A DNA stretch of 64,000 bases. It comes from Clostridia bacterium. GTDB lineage: Bacteria; Bacillota; Clostridia; Lachnospirales; Lachnospiraceae. The notes beneath the pieces were generated by a model. That model searched no databases and was not told the DNA's origin. It saw nothing but the letters and a program-made list of their open reading frames with translations. Positions 17,981-25,472 of this stretch are shown piece by piece. The stretch is from assembly GCA_910574255.1 (NCBI GenBank), contig CAJTAK010000011.1, positions 1 to 64,000 of the forward strand, in the 5' to 3' direction. The first letter of the stretch is position 1. Each line of letters opens with the position of its first letter. The translations under genes were made by a program, and so were the position numbers.

Positions 17981-18224
17981 TTTTTCCTCCGAGAATGGGT
18001 GTAGCCTGCAAGCTGTATGCTTGTTTTTTCTTGAAAAGACTGTTTGATAAGTCAAAGTATGTTATCTGGCTTATATTATTTTAGCATTATCTTCTGGTTT
18101 TCACCATAAGCAAAATTTTTTCTATGAGCAATTTTCCTGTATCGTTATTTTTGTCATCCATTCTCATCATGGCATTTTTATAGTTCAATGAGTTTTCAGA
18201 TTTTTCCGAAAAAAGTAGTCAAAT

Positions 18225-18242
18225 AGACATGCCAGCATGTCT
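18225..18242 (-). terminator. Palindromic hairpin after the tRNA genes
   Basis: AGACATGC and GCATGTCT are separated by 2 nt. On the minus strand a T-rich stretch ending in six T follows. It lies 55 bp past tRNA-Ser and is the likely end of the tRNA transcript. Confidence 0.5.
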
Positions 18243-18296
18243 GCTTGGCTCGTTGCCCGCAGAAATAAAGAAGCCGAATTTTCCTCGACTTCAGAG

Positions 18297-18381
18297 CGTT
18301 TGCGGAAGGATTCGAACCTTCGGTGCGTTGCCGCACACCGCCTTAGCAGGGCGGCACCATAAACCTCTCGGACACGCAAAC
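18297..18381 (-). tRNA. tRNA-Ser(GCT)
   Basis: Minus-strand cloverleaf: acceptor GTTTGCG pairs fully with CGCAAAC, D-arm TCCGAGAGG, anticodon loop CTGCTAA (GCT), a long variable arm typical of serine tRNAs, and T-loop GGTTCGAATCC. The CCA end is not encoded. It reads serine AGC/AGU codons. Confidence 0.95.
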
Positions 18382-18441
18382 AGGAAATAGTTGGGGCAGG
18401 CATACAAAACGTCTAATGGACGTTTGTTCTGCCAACCAAAG

Positions 18442-18524
18442 TGGATGGGGCAGGACTCGAACCTGCGCTGTTTCTGTGTGACGGATTTACAGTCCGCTGC
18501 CCTCGCCGCTAGGCATACCCATCC
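18442..18524 (-). tRNA. tRNA-Tyr(GTA)
   Basis: Acceptor GGATGGG pairs with CCCATCC, discriminator A, anticodon loop CTGTAAA (GTA), a long variable arm as in bacterial tRNA-Tyr, and T-loop GGTTCGAGTCC. 83 nt, CCA not encoded. Confidence 0.95.
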
Positions 18525-18528
18525 AAAA

Positions 18529-18600
18529 GGCGACCAGAGGGAATCGAACCCCCACGAGCAGAGCCACAATCTGCCGGACTACCATTATCCTATAGCCACC
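18529..18600 (-). tRNA. tRNA-His(GTG)
   Basis: Anticodon loop TTGTGGC (GTG). Folding GTGGCTA against TGGTCGC leaves an extra 5' G (position -1, base 18600) opposite C73, the identity element of histidine tRNAs. T-loop GGTTCGATTCC. It starts 4 bp upstream of tRNA-Tyr in the same transcript. Confidence 0.95.
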
Positions 18601-18646
18601 ATAGTTCCTGTGGAACTTAAAGCCGCATTACCGGCTTCTCTTTTAT

Positions 18647-18901
18647 TCATGCACCAATCTGCATCTGCACTGCTGCATCAGTCACCAGAATATCATCTAT
18701 CCGTACCTGCAAGACTGCCGCCAGCATCACCAGATTATCTATCGTCGGCAGGGCTGCTCCCTGCTGCCACTTGTATATGGCCTGCGGCGTAGCAAATCCG
18801 AAAATATCCTGCAGTTCTCTTACGGAAAGTCCTGCCTGCTTCCGCAGCCTATTGATGTTCTCTCCTGTTCTTACCATATCGATGATTGGCAGATTCACCA
18901 T
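18647..18901 (-). CDS. Small XRE-family helix-turn-helix regulator
   Basis: The 84-residue protein is essentially one XRE/Cro DNA-binding domain: INRLRKQAGLSVRELQDIFG, then PQAIYKWQQGAALPTIDNLV, then an LAAVLQVRIDDIL helix. AGGAGG 8 nt ahead of the ATG at 18901 decides the start; the in-frame GTG at 18910 abuts the site. It lies between tRNA-Lys and tRNA-His, so it is co-directional with the tRNA genes. Its target is unknown. Confidence 0.8.
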   Translation of the reverse strand: MVNLPIIDMVRTGENINRLRKQAGLSVRELQDIFGFATPQAIYKWQQGAALPTIDNLVMLAAVLQVRIDDILVTDAAVQMQIGA

Positions 18902-19002
18902 AATTCTCACCTCCTGTTATCTCAACTCAAATTCTTTACGGTTCCAAGGCATGCAAGCGTATCCTTGACTTGTTACCGTGAGAATAAATATCCAGGCGGT
19001 AG

Positions 19003-19075
19003 TACCCCATATGGGCCTCGAACCCATGACCTCTCGATTAAAAGTCGAGTGCTCTCCCAACTGAGCTAATGGAGC
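19003..19075 (-). tRNA. tRNA-Lys(TTT)
   Basis: Acceptor GCTCCAT pairs with ATGGGGT (one G-T wobble), D-arm AGCTCAGTTGGGAGAGC, anticodon loop CTTTTAA (TTT), T-loop GGTTCGAGGCC, discriminator A. 73 nt, CCA not encoded. Confidence 0.95.
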
Positions 19076-19167
19076 ATTAAAAATACCGCCTATCTCACAC
19101 AAGATAAGCGGCACCTAAATCCATGTTCTATTCCCGAAAGCTCCTATACCCCATTGTCTTCCGGCTC

Positions 19168-19311
19168 TCAAACAGTTCTTCGCCTTTTCCTTACCTTACA
19201 TGAGCGTATCCTAACAAGACTCTGCTCTTTTTCTTTACTAAGCAGTGTCTCATAATATTCACTATGCAGGTAATATGTGAAGCCATTCCCAGCGAAATTA
19301 ACTGTTGCCAT
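19168..19311 (-). CDS. Possible small basic protein (47 aa)
   Basis: A short frame starts MATVNFAGNGFTYYLHSEYY and ends in an Arg/Lys-rich tail, VRKRRRTV. AGAAAGGA stands 7 nt upstream of the ATG, better than expected by chance. I do not recognise a family. It occupies an otherwise empty 565-bp stretch between tRNA-Lys and the SOS operon; nothing else was seen there. Confidence 0.4.
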   Translation of the reverse strand: MATVNFAGNGFTYYLHSEYYETLLSKEKEQSLVRIRSCKVRKRRRTV

Positions 19312-19641
19312 GATTTTTCCTTTCTGAACTTATTTCGTCCGCTTTGTTTAACTGTAATTACTATAACACCAATTTACATCTTTGTCATTATACCGGTAAT
19401 ATAATTTTTATTTTTATATTCTCGATCACTCTACTATATAATCCCTGATTTTTCATTCTTTTCTCCTCCTGATATACTTGTTGTATCATTTTTTTACATT
19501 CAAAAAAACAAATATAATTGCTTGGAGCTACTATACAATTGATAAGAATCAAACGTGTGTAGCTCCGCCCCTTTTGTTCACAAAAATTTCTGCTGCCTTT
19601 GCTGCTACATCGGCCTATTTTTAAATCATCCCATACTTTTA

Positions 19642-19950
19642 TCAAAAGTTGAGCACCCACCGATTTTCCGACTGATAATAAATCAGCCTCACCCTTCTGC
19701 TCTGTCCCCGAAGCACCAGTGTGCAGTCATATTCTATGGCGGGGATTCCGGCGTACCTTTTCTTTTCCTGAGAATGCACCGTAATCTCCCGTATCGTCCG
19801 TATCTCACCATCCTCATCCTGTATCTTCAGCATAAGCGGCATAACCCTTCCTGTGCTGGTGAACCAGCACTCACAGGCTACCTTCCTTTGAATCCCCCTG
19901 ACGCTGCCTGCATCCGCTTCCGGCGGATTTACCCCAATCCCAAATGCCAT
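19642..19950 (-). CDS. Hypothetical protein in the SOS operon
   Basis: A 102-residue protein of unrecognised family that starts 14 bp after the stop of the Y-family polymerase and so is almost certainly cotranscribed with it. It has a beta-rich look (repeated short charged/hydrophobic strands, e.g. RVRLIYYQSENRWVLNF at the C-terminus), with no signal peptide or membrane helix. Its position suggests an accessory role in the damage response, but the sequence offers no direct functional clue. Confidence 0.7.
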   Translation of the reverse strand: MAFGIGVNPPEADAGSVRGIQRKVACECWFTSTGRVMPLMLKIQDEDGEIRTIREITVHSQEKKRYAGIPAIEYDCTLVLRGQSRRVRLIYYQSENRWVLNF

Positions 19951-19964
19951 TGTCCATTTCCCCT

Positions 19965-21227
19965 TTACTGAACTATCACTTCATCATAATCTACGGACCG
20001 TTTCTCCCGGGATACCCCTCCGCTCATATGGTCTATGGACCCATTTAAAAATACGGCACGCATCACGGCATCCCCACCAAAGCGTTTCCTTATCTCGTCT
20101 ACGGTTCGATCCATCCTGCTAAGCTTCTCATAATCAATCTCATCAAATATACTCAACTGTCTTCCAAAATCCGTCTCATTCACCCGGCTTGTATGCACAC
20201 CCAGATGGCGAACAGGCCGTCCATTCCATAATTCCCGAAACAATTCACATGCAGCTCCATAGATCTCCACTGTCAGATCTGTTGAACTCCAAAGCCGCTT
20301 CTGATGGGAGGTATAAGACAGATCTCCATATCGGATTCCCACAGACACCGCACATATCTGCACCCCATCTGCCCGCAGGCGGTTCCCCACAGTCTCAGAA
20401 AGGGCTAAGAGCACTTGGGCTGCGGTCTTCTCGTCTGTCACATCATAGGGCGTGGTAGTGCTGTTTCCATAGCCCTTATTTGCCTCCGGCTTTTCCAGTA
20501 CCGGAGAAAAATCAATCCCATTGGCAAAGCCCCAGATCATCTCCCCTTGCTTCTTCAACATACTTTTTAACCATGCCGGCTCCGCCTGTGCCAGTTCCCC
20601 AATTGTCCGCAGCCCCATGGAAAGCAGTTTACCGGCCGTAGCCTTTCCCACAAAGAACAGCTCCGATACCGGAAGGGGCCACATTTTCGTTTTTATCTCT
20701 TCCGGATACAGTGTGTGCACTCGATCCGGCTTCCGGAAATCAGAGGCCATCTTTGCAAGGAGCTTATTTGCAGACACTCCTACATTGACCGTAAATCCCA
20801 GCTCCTCCCGGATGCGATCTTTGATCTGTCCGGCTGTTTCTTCCGGTGAACCGAACAGATGGCAGCTTGCACTCATATCCACAAATGCCTCATCAATGCT
20901 GTACTGCTCCACCACGTCCGAATATTCTCTCAAGATCTCCATAAAGGCGGCAGAGCATTTTTCATACAGGTTGTAATTGGGCGGAACCAGTACCAGCCCC
21001 GGACATTTTCTTCGTGCCTCCGGTATCGTCTCGCCTGTTTTGATCCCGTAGCCTTTCGCCGGAATGGATTTTGCCAGTATGATCCCATGCCGCAAAGTAA
21101 CATCTCCACCTACCGCAGATGCGATTTCCCTCAAATCCTGCTTTCCTCCTTTGTGAGCCAGACGGTAAACGGCCTCCCAGGAAAGGAAGGCCGAGTTCAC
21201 GTCAATATGAAAGATTATGTTTTTCAA
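19965..21227 (-). CDS. Y-family translesion DNA polymerase (DinB/UmuC-like)
   Basis: The 420-residue polymerase has the palm motifs IIFHIDVNSAFLSWEA (first catalytic Asp) and YSIDEAFVDMS (catalytic Asp-Glu), then a helix-hairpin-helix-like region and a little-finger domain. A near-C-terminal QLSIFDE resembles a beta-clamp-binding peptide. I favour the TTG at 21227: AGGAGG lies 11 nt upstream and family members begin just before IIFHID. The in-frame ATG at 21263 lacks a ribosome binding site. Two LexA boxes overlap the start region, so it should be SOS-induced. It bypasses lesions with low fidelity. Confidence 0.9.
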   Translation of the reverse strand: MKNIIFHIDVNSAFLSWEAVYRLAHKGGKQDLREIASAVGGDVTLRHGIILAKSIPAKGYGIKTGETIPEARRKCPGLVLVPPNYNLYEKCSAAFMEILREYSDVVEQYSIDEAFVDMSASCHLFGSPEETAGQIKDRIREELGFTVNVGVSANKLLAKMASDFRKPDRVHTLYPEEIKTKMWPLPVSELFFVGKATAGKLLSMGLRTIGELAQAEPAWLKSMLKKQGEMIWGFANGIDFSPVLEKPEANKGYGNSTTTPYDVTDEKTAAQVLLALSETVGNRLRADGVQICAVSVGIRYGDLSYTSHQKRLWSSTDLTVEIYGAACELFRELWNGRPVRHLGVHTSRVNETDFGRQLSIFDEIDYEKLSRMDRTVDEIRKRFGGDAVMRAVFLNGSIDHMSGGVSREKRSVDYDEVIVQ

Positions 21228-21238
21228 ACGTATGTTCA
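21225..21238 (-). promoter_or_regulatory. LexA (DinR) box 1
   Basis: Minus strand TGAACATACGTTTG against the Gram-positive consensus CGAACRNRYGTTYG: one mismatch, at the first base. It overlaps the start codon of the polymerase gene. Confidence 0.75.
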
Positions 21239-21260
21239 CCTCCTGTAAGAGAAATTCTAT

Positions 21261-21274
21261 CAAACATACGTTCC
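21261..21274 (-). promoter_or_regulatory. LexA (DinR) box 2
   Basis: Minus strand GGAACGTATGTTTG, with the GAAC-N4-GTTT core intact. It is centred 36 bp upstream of box 1, so two repressor dimers could occupy the polymerase promoter together. Confidence 0.75.
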
Positions 21275-21329
21275 TGTTTCAAGCGGTAATTTATGCTAAT
21301 TGGTCTGCCTGTGTTCCATTTGGCAGGAA

Positions 21330-21935
21330 TCAGAACAGGCTTATCTGCTCATAATCAGACCGGCGTTCCAACAGGCAGGGAATCTTATGGAGCATGGCTT
21401 CTGTCTTCGTATCATCCAGCATCCAGTCCGCAATTTCCTCCCTCTCCAAAATCAGGGGCATACGTTCATGTACCGGCTTCATAGAAGGATTGGCCGCCGT
21501 GGTGAGAATCACAAAATGCTCCCCGTCCTCATAATACCTGCTGAATCCGGCCATAAATAGTATCGGCGCATCCTTCCTGGTAAATGTATTCTTTTCTTTC
21601 TGAGGATTCCATTCATAGAACCAGGCTGCCGGAACCACAATACGTCTGTGCAGGATGCTGTCCCGGAACAGGGACTTTTCCAGAGCGGATTCGCATCTGG
21701 CATTGAAGATCAGCTTTTTCCCCTGAAACCCCGGAAGCCCCCAGCGCTGCCATCCGCAGTGTATGGAACCGCCTTTTCCTGACAGAACCGGAGCATCCTT
21801 GCCCGGATGAATATCTCCGGCTGCTATCCTGCCTATGGCCTTTATGGATTCCTGTCTTCTTTTTTCATCTATCTGCCGGATTAGCTTTTCAATCTCCCTG
21901 GCCGTTTCATCGTTCACATAATATCTGCCGCACAT
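21330..21935 (-). CDS. SRAP-family abasic-site DNA-protein crosslinking protein (YedK/HMCES-like)
   Basis: The 201-residue protein begins MCGRYY, placing the essential Cys at position 2 once Met is removed; this Cys forms a thiazolidine link with abasic sites in single-stranded DNA. GGAGG 5 nt ahead of the ATG at 21935 fixes that start. Other SRAP motifs are NARCES, RRIVVPAAWFYEW (the Glu of the active site) and the His in PVHERMPLIL. It lies upstream of the SOS polymerase gene in the same direction, consistent with a joint role in protecting and bypassing damaged DNA. Confidence 0.93.
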   Translation of the reverse strand: MCGRYYVNDETAREIEKLIRQIDEKRRQESIKAIGRIAAGDIHPGKDAPVLSGKGGSIHCGWQRWGLPGFQGKKLIFNARCESALEKSLFRDSILHRRIVVPAAWFYEWNPQKEKNTFTRKDAPILFMAGFSRYYEDGEHFVILTTAANPSMKPVHERMPLILEREEIADWMLDDTKTEAMLHKIPCLLERRSDYEQISLF

Positions 21936-22036
21936 GTTATCCTCCAATGGCTTTTCTATATCTTACTACTTATTCTGCCCTGTCTCAAGGAATTTTATCT
22001 ATCATGTACATGGTAACATTCCTCTTTTATTATCCC

Positions 22037-23233
22037 CTATCTTCCTCCTGCCTGAAAGCTCTTATACCGCCGAAAGCACAAAACAGCAGCTCCTATGCCA
22101 AGCAGCAGGTAAATGACTGGGACTGCCTGCCATGGGGTCAGGAATGTTCCGAAAAAGGGATACAGGCGGCTTCCGAAAACTTCCCAGACAGCCACCAGAT
22201 TCACCGGAATTGTATTCCAAATCCCCGATAACAGCCGATATTCTTCCGGAATGCGAAAAAGCAGGACGGACAGCAGAAAGCCTGACATCAACGCCAGCGG
22301 AACCGTACTGCTGCGAAAACACTCCGACAGCAGCATGGCAAGTACAGTGCGAAGCAGCGCCGTAATCAAAAGCAATCCAAACAAAATCCGAATCCCTTCA
22401 CCTACGGTCAGGGGCCAAACACACCTGAAATTAAGAAGCTGCAACGCCGCATCGGCCCCTTCCGTTCCATAAACACAAAAGAGGGCCCCCATAAGTACCA
22501 TACCCAGAAAAAGTGTGGATAGGGCGGAAAAGGTGGTTCCCACCAAAAGCTTTGCCAGATACAGAGGCTTTTTCCCCAGACCGGTGGACTGAATCAGTTG
22601 ATCCGTTCTGCAGCTGTGCTCTCCGGAAAAAACAGGCGGTATACAGATTGCAATCAGCAGTAATTGCAGCACACACAGCATATTCATCAGATTTGCCAGA
22701 ACACCCCAGCCCTCACAGTAGGTAAAGACAAAGGGCTTTTCCACCTTTTCCTCTGTGGCTCTCAGATATTCCTTCTCTCTGCTGCCAAGCTGTTCATTTG
22801 TCCAGCCCTGTTCCAGCTTTTCGCTTCTGGCAGCATACAATTCTTCCTCTGTGATCGTTTTATAGGCCGGATCTCCCGCAAGCAAAAAGGCATACTGCCA
22901 GATCGCCTCATAGGGTCTGGCATATGTCTGGTATTCCCTTGAAACTCCGGCCAGCGGAATATTCGGTACCTTGGCATAGCCCTCCTGCATTTCCGAAAGA
23001 AGCATGTCATCCAGGGCTCTCCCAGAAAGGGCTTTTGCAAAAGCAATCTTCTTTTCCAAAGCCTCGCCGTGGCTCTCATAGACTTGCCCATTCACATACG
23101 CATTGCCTAAGAGATGGCTGCAGGCCGCAAAGATACAGAGGGCTGTCATGGCCCCAAGGGTAATCCAAAGGATTTTACGCCGGAAAAGCTTACGGTATTC
23201 ATAAATAACCAATGGCCAGAAATTATTACTCAT
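22037..23233 (-). CDS. ABC exporter permease
   Basis: The 398-residue protein has an N-terminal membrane helix, a long extracytoplasmic loop (~residues 40-170, rich in Glu/Lys), and about five further helices. This is the shape of ABC-2-type permeases of the NatB/YhaP class. The ATG at 23233 is preceded by GGAGG and overlaps the ATPase gene by 8 bp. It is the last gene of the operon that opens with the ECF sigma factor. The cargo is unknown. Confidence 0.8.
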   Translation of the reverse strand: MSNNFWPLVIYEYRKLFRRKILWITLGAMTALCIFAACSHLLGNAYVNGQVYESHGEALEKKIAFAKALSGRALDDMLLSEMQEGYAKVPNIPLAGVSREYQTYARPYEAIWQYAFLLAGDPAYKTITEEELYAARSEKLEQGWTNEQLGSREKEYLRATEEKVEKPFVFTYCEGWGVLANLMNMLCVLQLLLIAICIPPVFSGEHSCRTDQLIQSTGLGKKPLYLAKLLVGTTFSALSTLFLGMVLMGALFCVYGTEGADAALQLLNFRCVWPLTVGEGIRILFGLLLITALLRTVLAMLLSECFRSSTVPLALMSGFLLSVLLFRIPEEYRLLSGIWNTIPVNLVAVWEVFGSRLYPFFGTFLTPWQAVPVIYLLLGIGAAVLCFRRYKSFQAGGR

Positions 23234-23936
23234 CACTTGCTTCCTCCTCCCCAAATTGTTTCAAATAAAAATCCTCCAATGGTCCCTCCACATCCTTTCC
23301 GGTTCCGTCAAATATAATCTGTCCATCCTTCATCATGAGAATCCGGTCTGCTGCCTGCTCTATGTCTGATACAATGTGAGTGGACAAAAGCACAATACTT
23401 TCCTTTCCCAGTTCCTCTATCAGCTCCCGAAAGCGAACTCGTTCTTTTGGATCTAAACCGGCCGTGGGCTCGTCTAAAACAAGCAGCTTCGGGCGGTTCA
23501 GCATTGCCTGAGCGATCCCAAGGCGCTGTTTCATTCCGCCGGAATAGGTTTTAATCTTCTTTTTAGCGTTATTTTTTAATCCTACCAACTCCAAGAGTTC
23601 CTGACTGCGCTTTTTTGCTGCACTTTTGGGAAGTCCTTTAAGAAGTGCCATGTAATCCAGAAATTCCAATCCGGTAAAACCAGGGTAATAGCCAAAATTC
23701 TGGGGCAGATAGCCTAAGCTTTTGCGGTATTCTTCTGTGGATACATCGCTGCCCTGAAAAGATACCGTTCCTCCTGTGGGCTTTAAGACACCACAGATCA
23801 TACGCATCAGGGTAGTCTTTCCGGCGCCGTTGGATCCAAGCAGGCCGCACACGCCCGGCTTAAGGTGTAAGGAAACCCTATCTACTGCAATTTTGTTTTT
23901 ATACTGCTTTGTCAAGCGGTCTATTGTAAGCTCCAT
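23226..23936 (-). CDS. ABC transporter ATP-binding protein
   Basis: The 236-residue ATPase has Walker A LLGSNGAGKTTLMRM, signature TYSGGMKQRLGIAQAML, Walker B LLVLDEPTAGLDP and the switch His in LSTHIVSDIEQ. GGAGG precedes the ATG. It overlaps the membrane-protein gene upstream by 16 bp and the permease gene downstream by 8 bp, so the three are tightly coupled. Confidence 0.92.
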   Translation of the reverse strand: MELTIDRLTKQYKNKIAVDRVSLHLKPGVCGLLGSNGAGKTTLMRMICGVLKPTGGTVSFQGSDVSTEEYRKSLGYLPQNFGYYPGFTGLEFLDYMALLKGLPKSAAKKRSQELLELVGLKNNAKKKIKTYSGGMKQRLGIAQAMLNRPKLLVLDEPTAGLDPKERVRFRELIEELGKESIVLLSTHIVSDIEQAADRILMMKDGQIIFDGTGKDVEGPLEDFYLKQFGEEEASDE

Positions 23937-24649
23937 CTGTATTCCTCCGATTGTCTGATTGTTTTTCTATATTCAAAGCCGGTAAGGGCTCCAAACAGAA
24001 GGGTACCGGCTGTCAGGGCAAAATTCTGCAATAAATCCGGCATCCATTTTTCATAAGATGGCCCCTGCTTTCCCATAAGCAGGCATAGGCCGCTGACCAG
24101 TACCGTGATTCCCATACACAGGTACAAGCCGCCGCTTCCCTGACAGGTTCGGACTGCCCAAAGGTTCAAAAATGCAGTCAGAAGATAAGGCAAAAGCAGG
24201 GAAAAGGCTGAGCGAAAGAGGGAATTTCCCTCTCCCAAAAGTACCAGGGGTGTAATTCCTCCTAATAAAAGCAGATTACCGAGCCCCAGTATTCCAAGCC
24301 TTGCCGCCACAATGACTTTTAAAGGGAACCGGCTGGAAAGCTCCAGCTCTTCCATTCCAAAGCGGAGAGAGCGGCTGCCTTCTGCCACTGTCACAAGTGC
24401 CAGGAAAGGCGTACAGGCCGCAAGGATTCCAAGCATTGTCCCATCCGCATAGCGGCTGCTTATAGCTGTTAAAGCCAAAAGTCCTGCTGCCAACAGCCAA
24501 TTTCCTTTTTGAATATAACCGGCCTGCCTCCACAGGAACTGCCCGAAAGACAGCTCCGGAGCCGGAAGGCTTCTTAAAAAACTCTCCCGTTCCAGGGGCG
24601 GAGGGGCCGGATATAAGTTTTTTAGATCCTTTTGTAATTTGCTGGTCAA
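23921..24649 (-). CDS. Membrane protein of the ECF sigma/ABC operon
   Basis: The 242-residue protein has a charged cytoplasmic N-terminus (MTSKLQKDLKNLY...PPPLERESFL) followed by about six hydrophobic helices. The start is TTG with GGAGGG 5 nt upstream. The family was not recognised. Its place right after an ECF sigma gene would suit an anti-sigma factor, but there is no zinc-binding HxxxCxxC motif and the helix count is high. It may instead be a second membrane subunit of the ABC exporter. Confidence 0.7.
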   Translation of the reverse strand: MTSKLQKDLKNLYPAPPPLERESFLRSLPAPELSFGQFLWRQAGYIQKGNWLLAAGLLALTAISSRYADGTMLGILAACTPFLALVTVAEGSRSLRFGMEELELSSRFPLKVIVAARLGILGLGNLLLLGGITPLVLLGEGNSLFRSAFSLLLPYLLTAFLNLWAVRTCQGSGGLYLCMGITVLVSGLCLLMGKQGPSYEKWMPDLLQNFALTAGTLLFGALTGFEYRKTIRQSEEYRWSLQ

Positions 24650-24667
24650 AAAATCCCTCCTATTTTA

Positions 24668-24767
24668 AGTTCCGTAATATCTTTTCAGTACACCTCTGAC
24701 TAAATCAAACTACAATCACAAGTCCATGTGCTTGTAATTTGATTTGTGCACTGAAAAGATATTACTG
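24668..24767 (-). repeat. Intercistronic hairpin repeat, copy 2 (plus truncated copy to about 24794)
   Basis: Minus strand: ACAGTAATATCTTTTCAG ... CTGAAAAGATATTACGGAACT outside, GTGCACAAATCAAATTAC against GTAGTTTGATTT...GTGTAC inside, apex GCACATGGACTTGTG. A partial 3' arm (GAGGATATTACGGAACT) precedes it. It sits between the sigma factor and membrane-protein genes. Confidence 0.85.
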
Positions 24768-24795
24768 TTTTAAGTTCCGTAATATCCTCTCAGCA

Positions 24796-25245
24796 TTAAA
24801 ACTCCCCTAATAATTGCTTCAGACGTTTCAAGCACCCCTTCAGCCGGCGGTATACCGCAAACCGGGACCATCCCAGAATCTGCCCAATCTCAGTTGCACT
24901 CAGCTCATTGACATATTTCAGAAAAATTAATTCCTGTTCTTCCAAAGGTAATTGTTTAACTGCTTCCTGTAAGGCAAAGGAGGTCAGCAGCTCGTCCTCT
25001 TCCTGAACTTCCGGCAGTTCATCTGGCAATGCCAGGGGCTTCTGCTTCCGGTAATAATCAATGCATTGATTTCTGGCTATGGTATAGAGATAGGCCAACT
25101 CTCTCCCCATATCCTGATAACGCCTGTCCGCCAAAAACCGGAGAAAGGTTTCCTGTGTCAGATCCTCTGCCGTTTGCCGGTGTCCCAGCTTCATATAACA
25201 GTAGCGGTAGATTTTATTGTACTGTTCTTCCAGATCCGCTGACAT
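24796..25245 (-). CDS. ECF-type RNA polymerase sigma factor
   Basis: The 149-residue protein has region 2 (YNKIYRYCYMKLGHRQTAEDLTQETF in two blocks, with the DLTQETFLRF core) and region 4 (LPLEEQELIFLKYVNELSAT, then EIGQILGWSRFAVYRRL, a helix-turn-helix). AGGAGG ahead of the ATG at 25245 fixes the start; an in-frame ATG at 25338 has none. It heads an operon with a membrane protein and an ABC exporter, and probably responds to envelope or antibiotic stress. No anti-sigma with a recognisable domain is adjacent. Confidence 0.88.
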   Translation of the reverse strand: MSADLEEQYNKIYRYCYMKLGHRQTAEDLTQETFLRFLADRRYQDMGRELAYLYTIARNQCIDYYRKQKPLALPDELPEVQEEDELLTSFALQEAVKQLPLEEQELIFLKYVNELSATEIGQILGWSRFAVYRRLKGCLKRLKQLLGEF

Positions 25246-25472
25246 GGCCCCTCCTTTCTCGCCTTGAATCCGCATGTTTTGCTTGTATATACAGCTTTTC
25301 TTTTGCAGCTTATAATAATACCATAAGCTTTGATTCATAAAGTATAACGTATCAAGGTACTTAAGTGTGCGCCTTCGTGATTTTTTACTTCTAACAAAAG
25401 TAGAAAAAATCTTTCTTCTGTACTATAATAAAAGCGCATCTCATCTCCCATTCAAAAACATCCGGAGGCATT

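Noticed and set aside
18297..19075. tRNA cluster as an integration site with the XRE gene as cargo
   Set aside because: No repeated tRNA 3' end or recombinase is visible; the XRE gene may simply be a resident small regulator.
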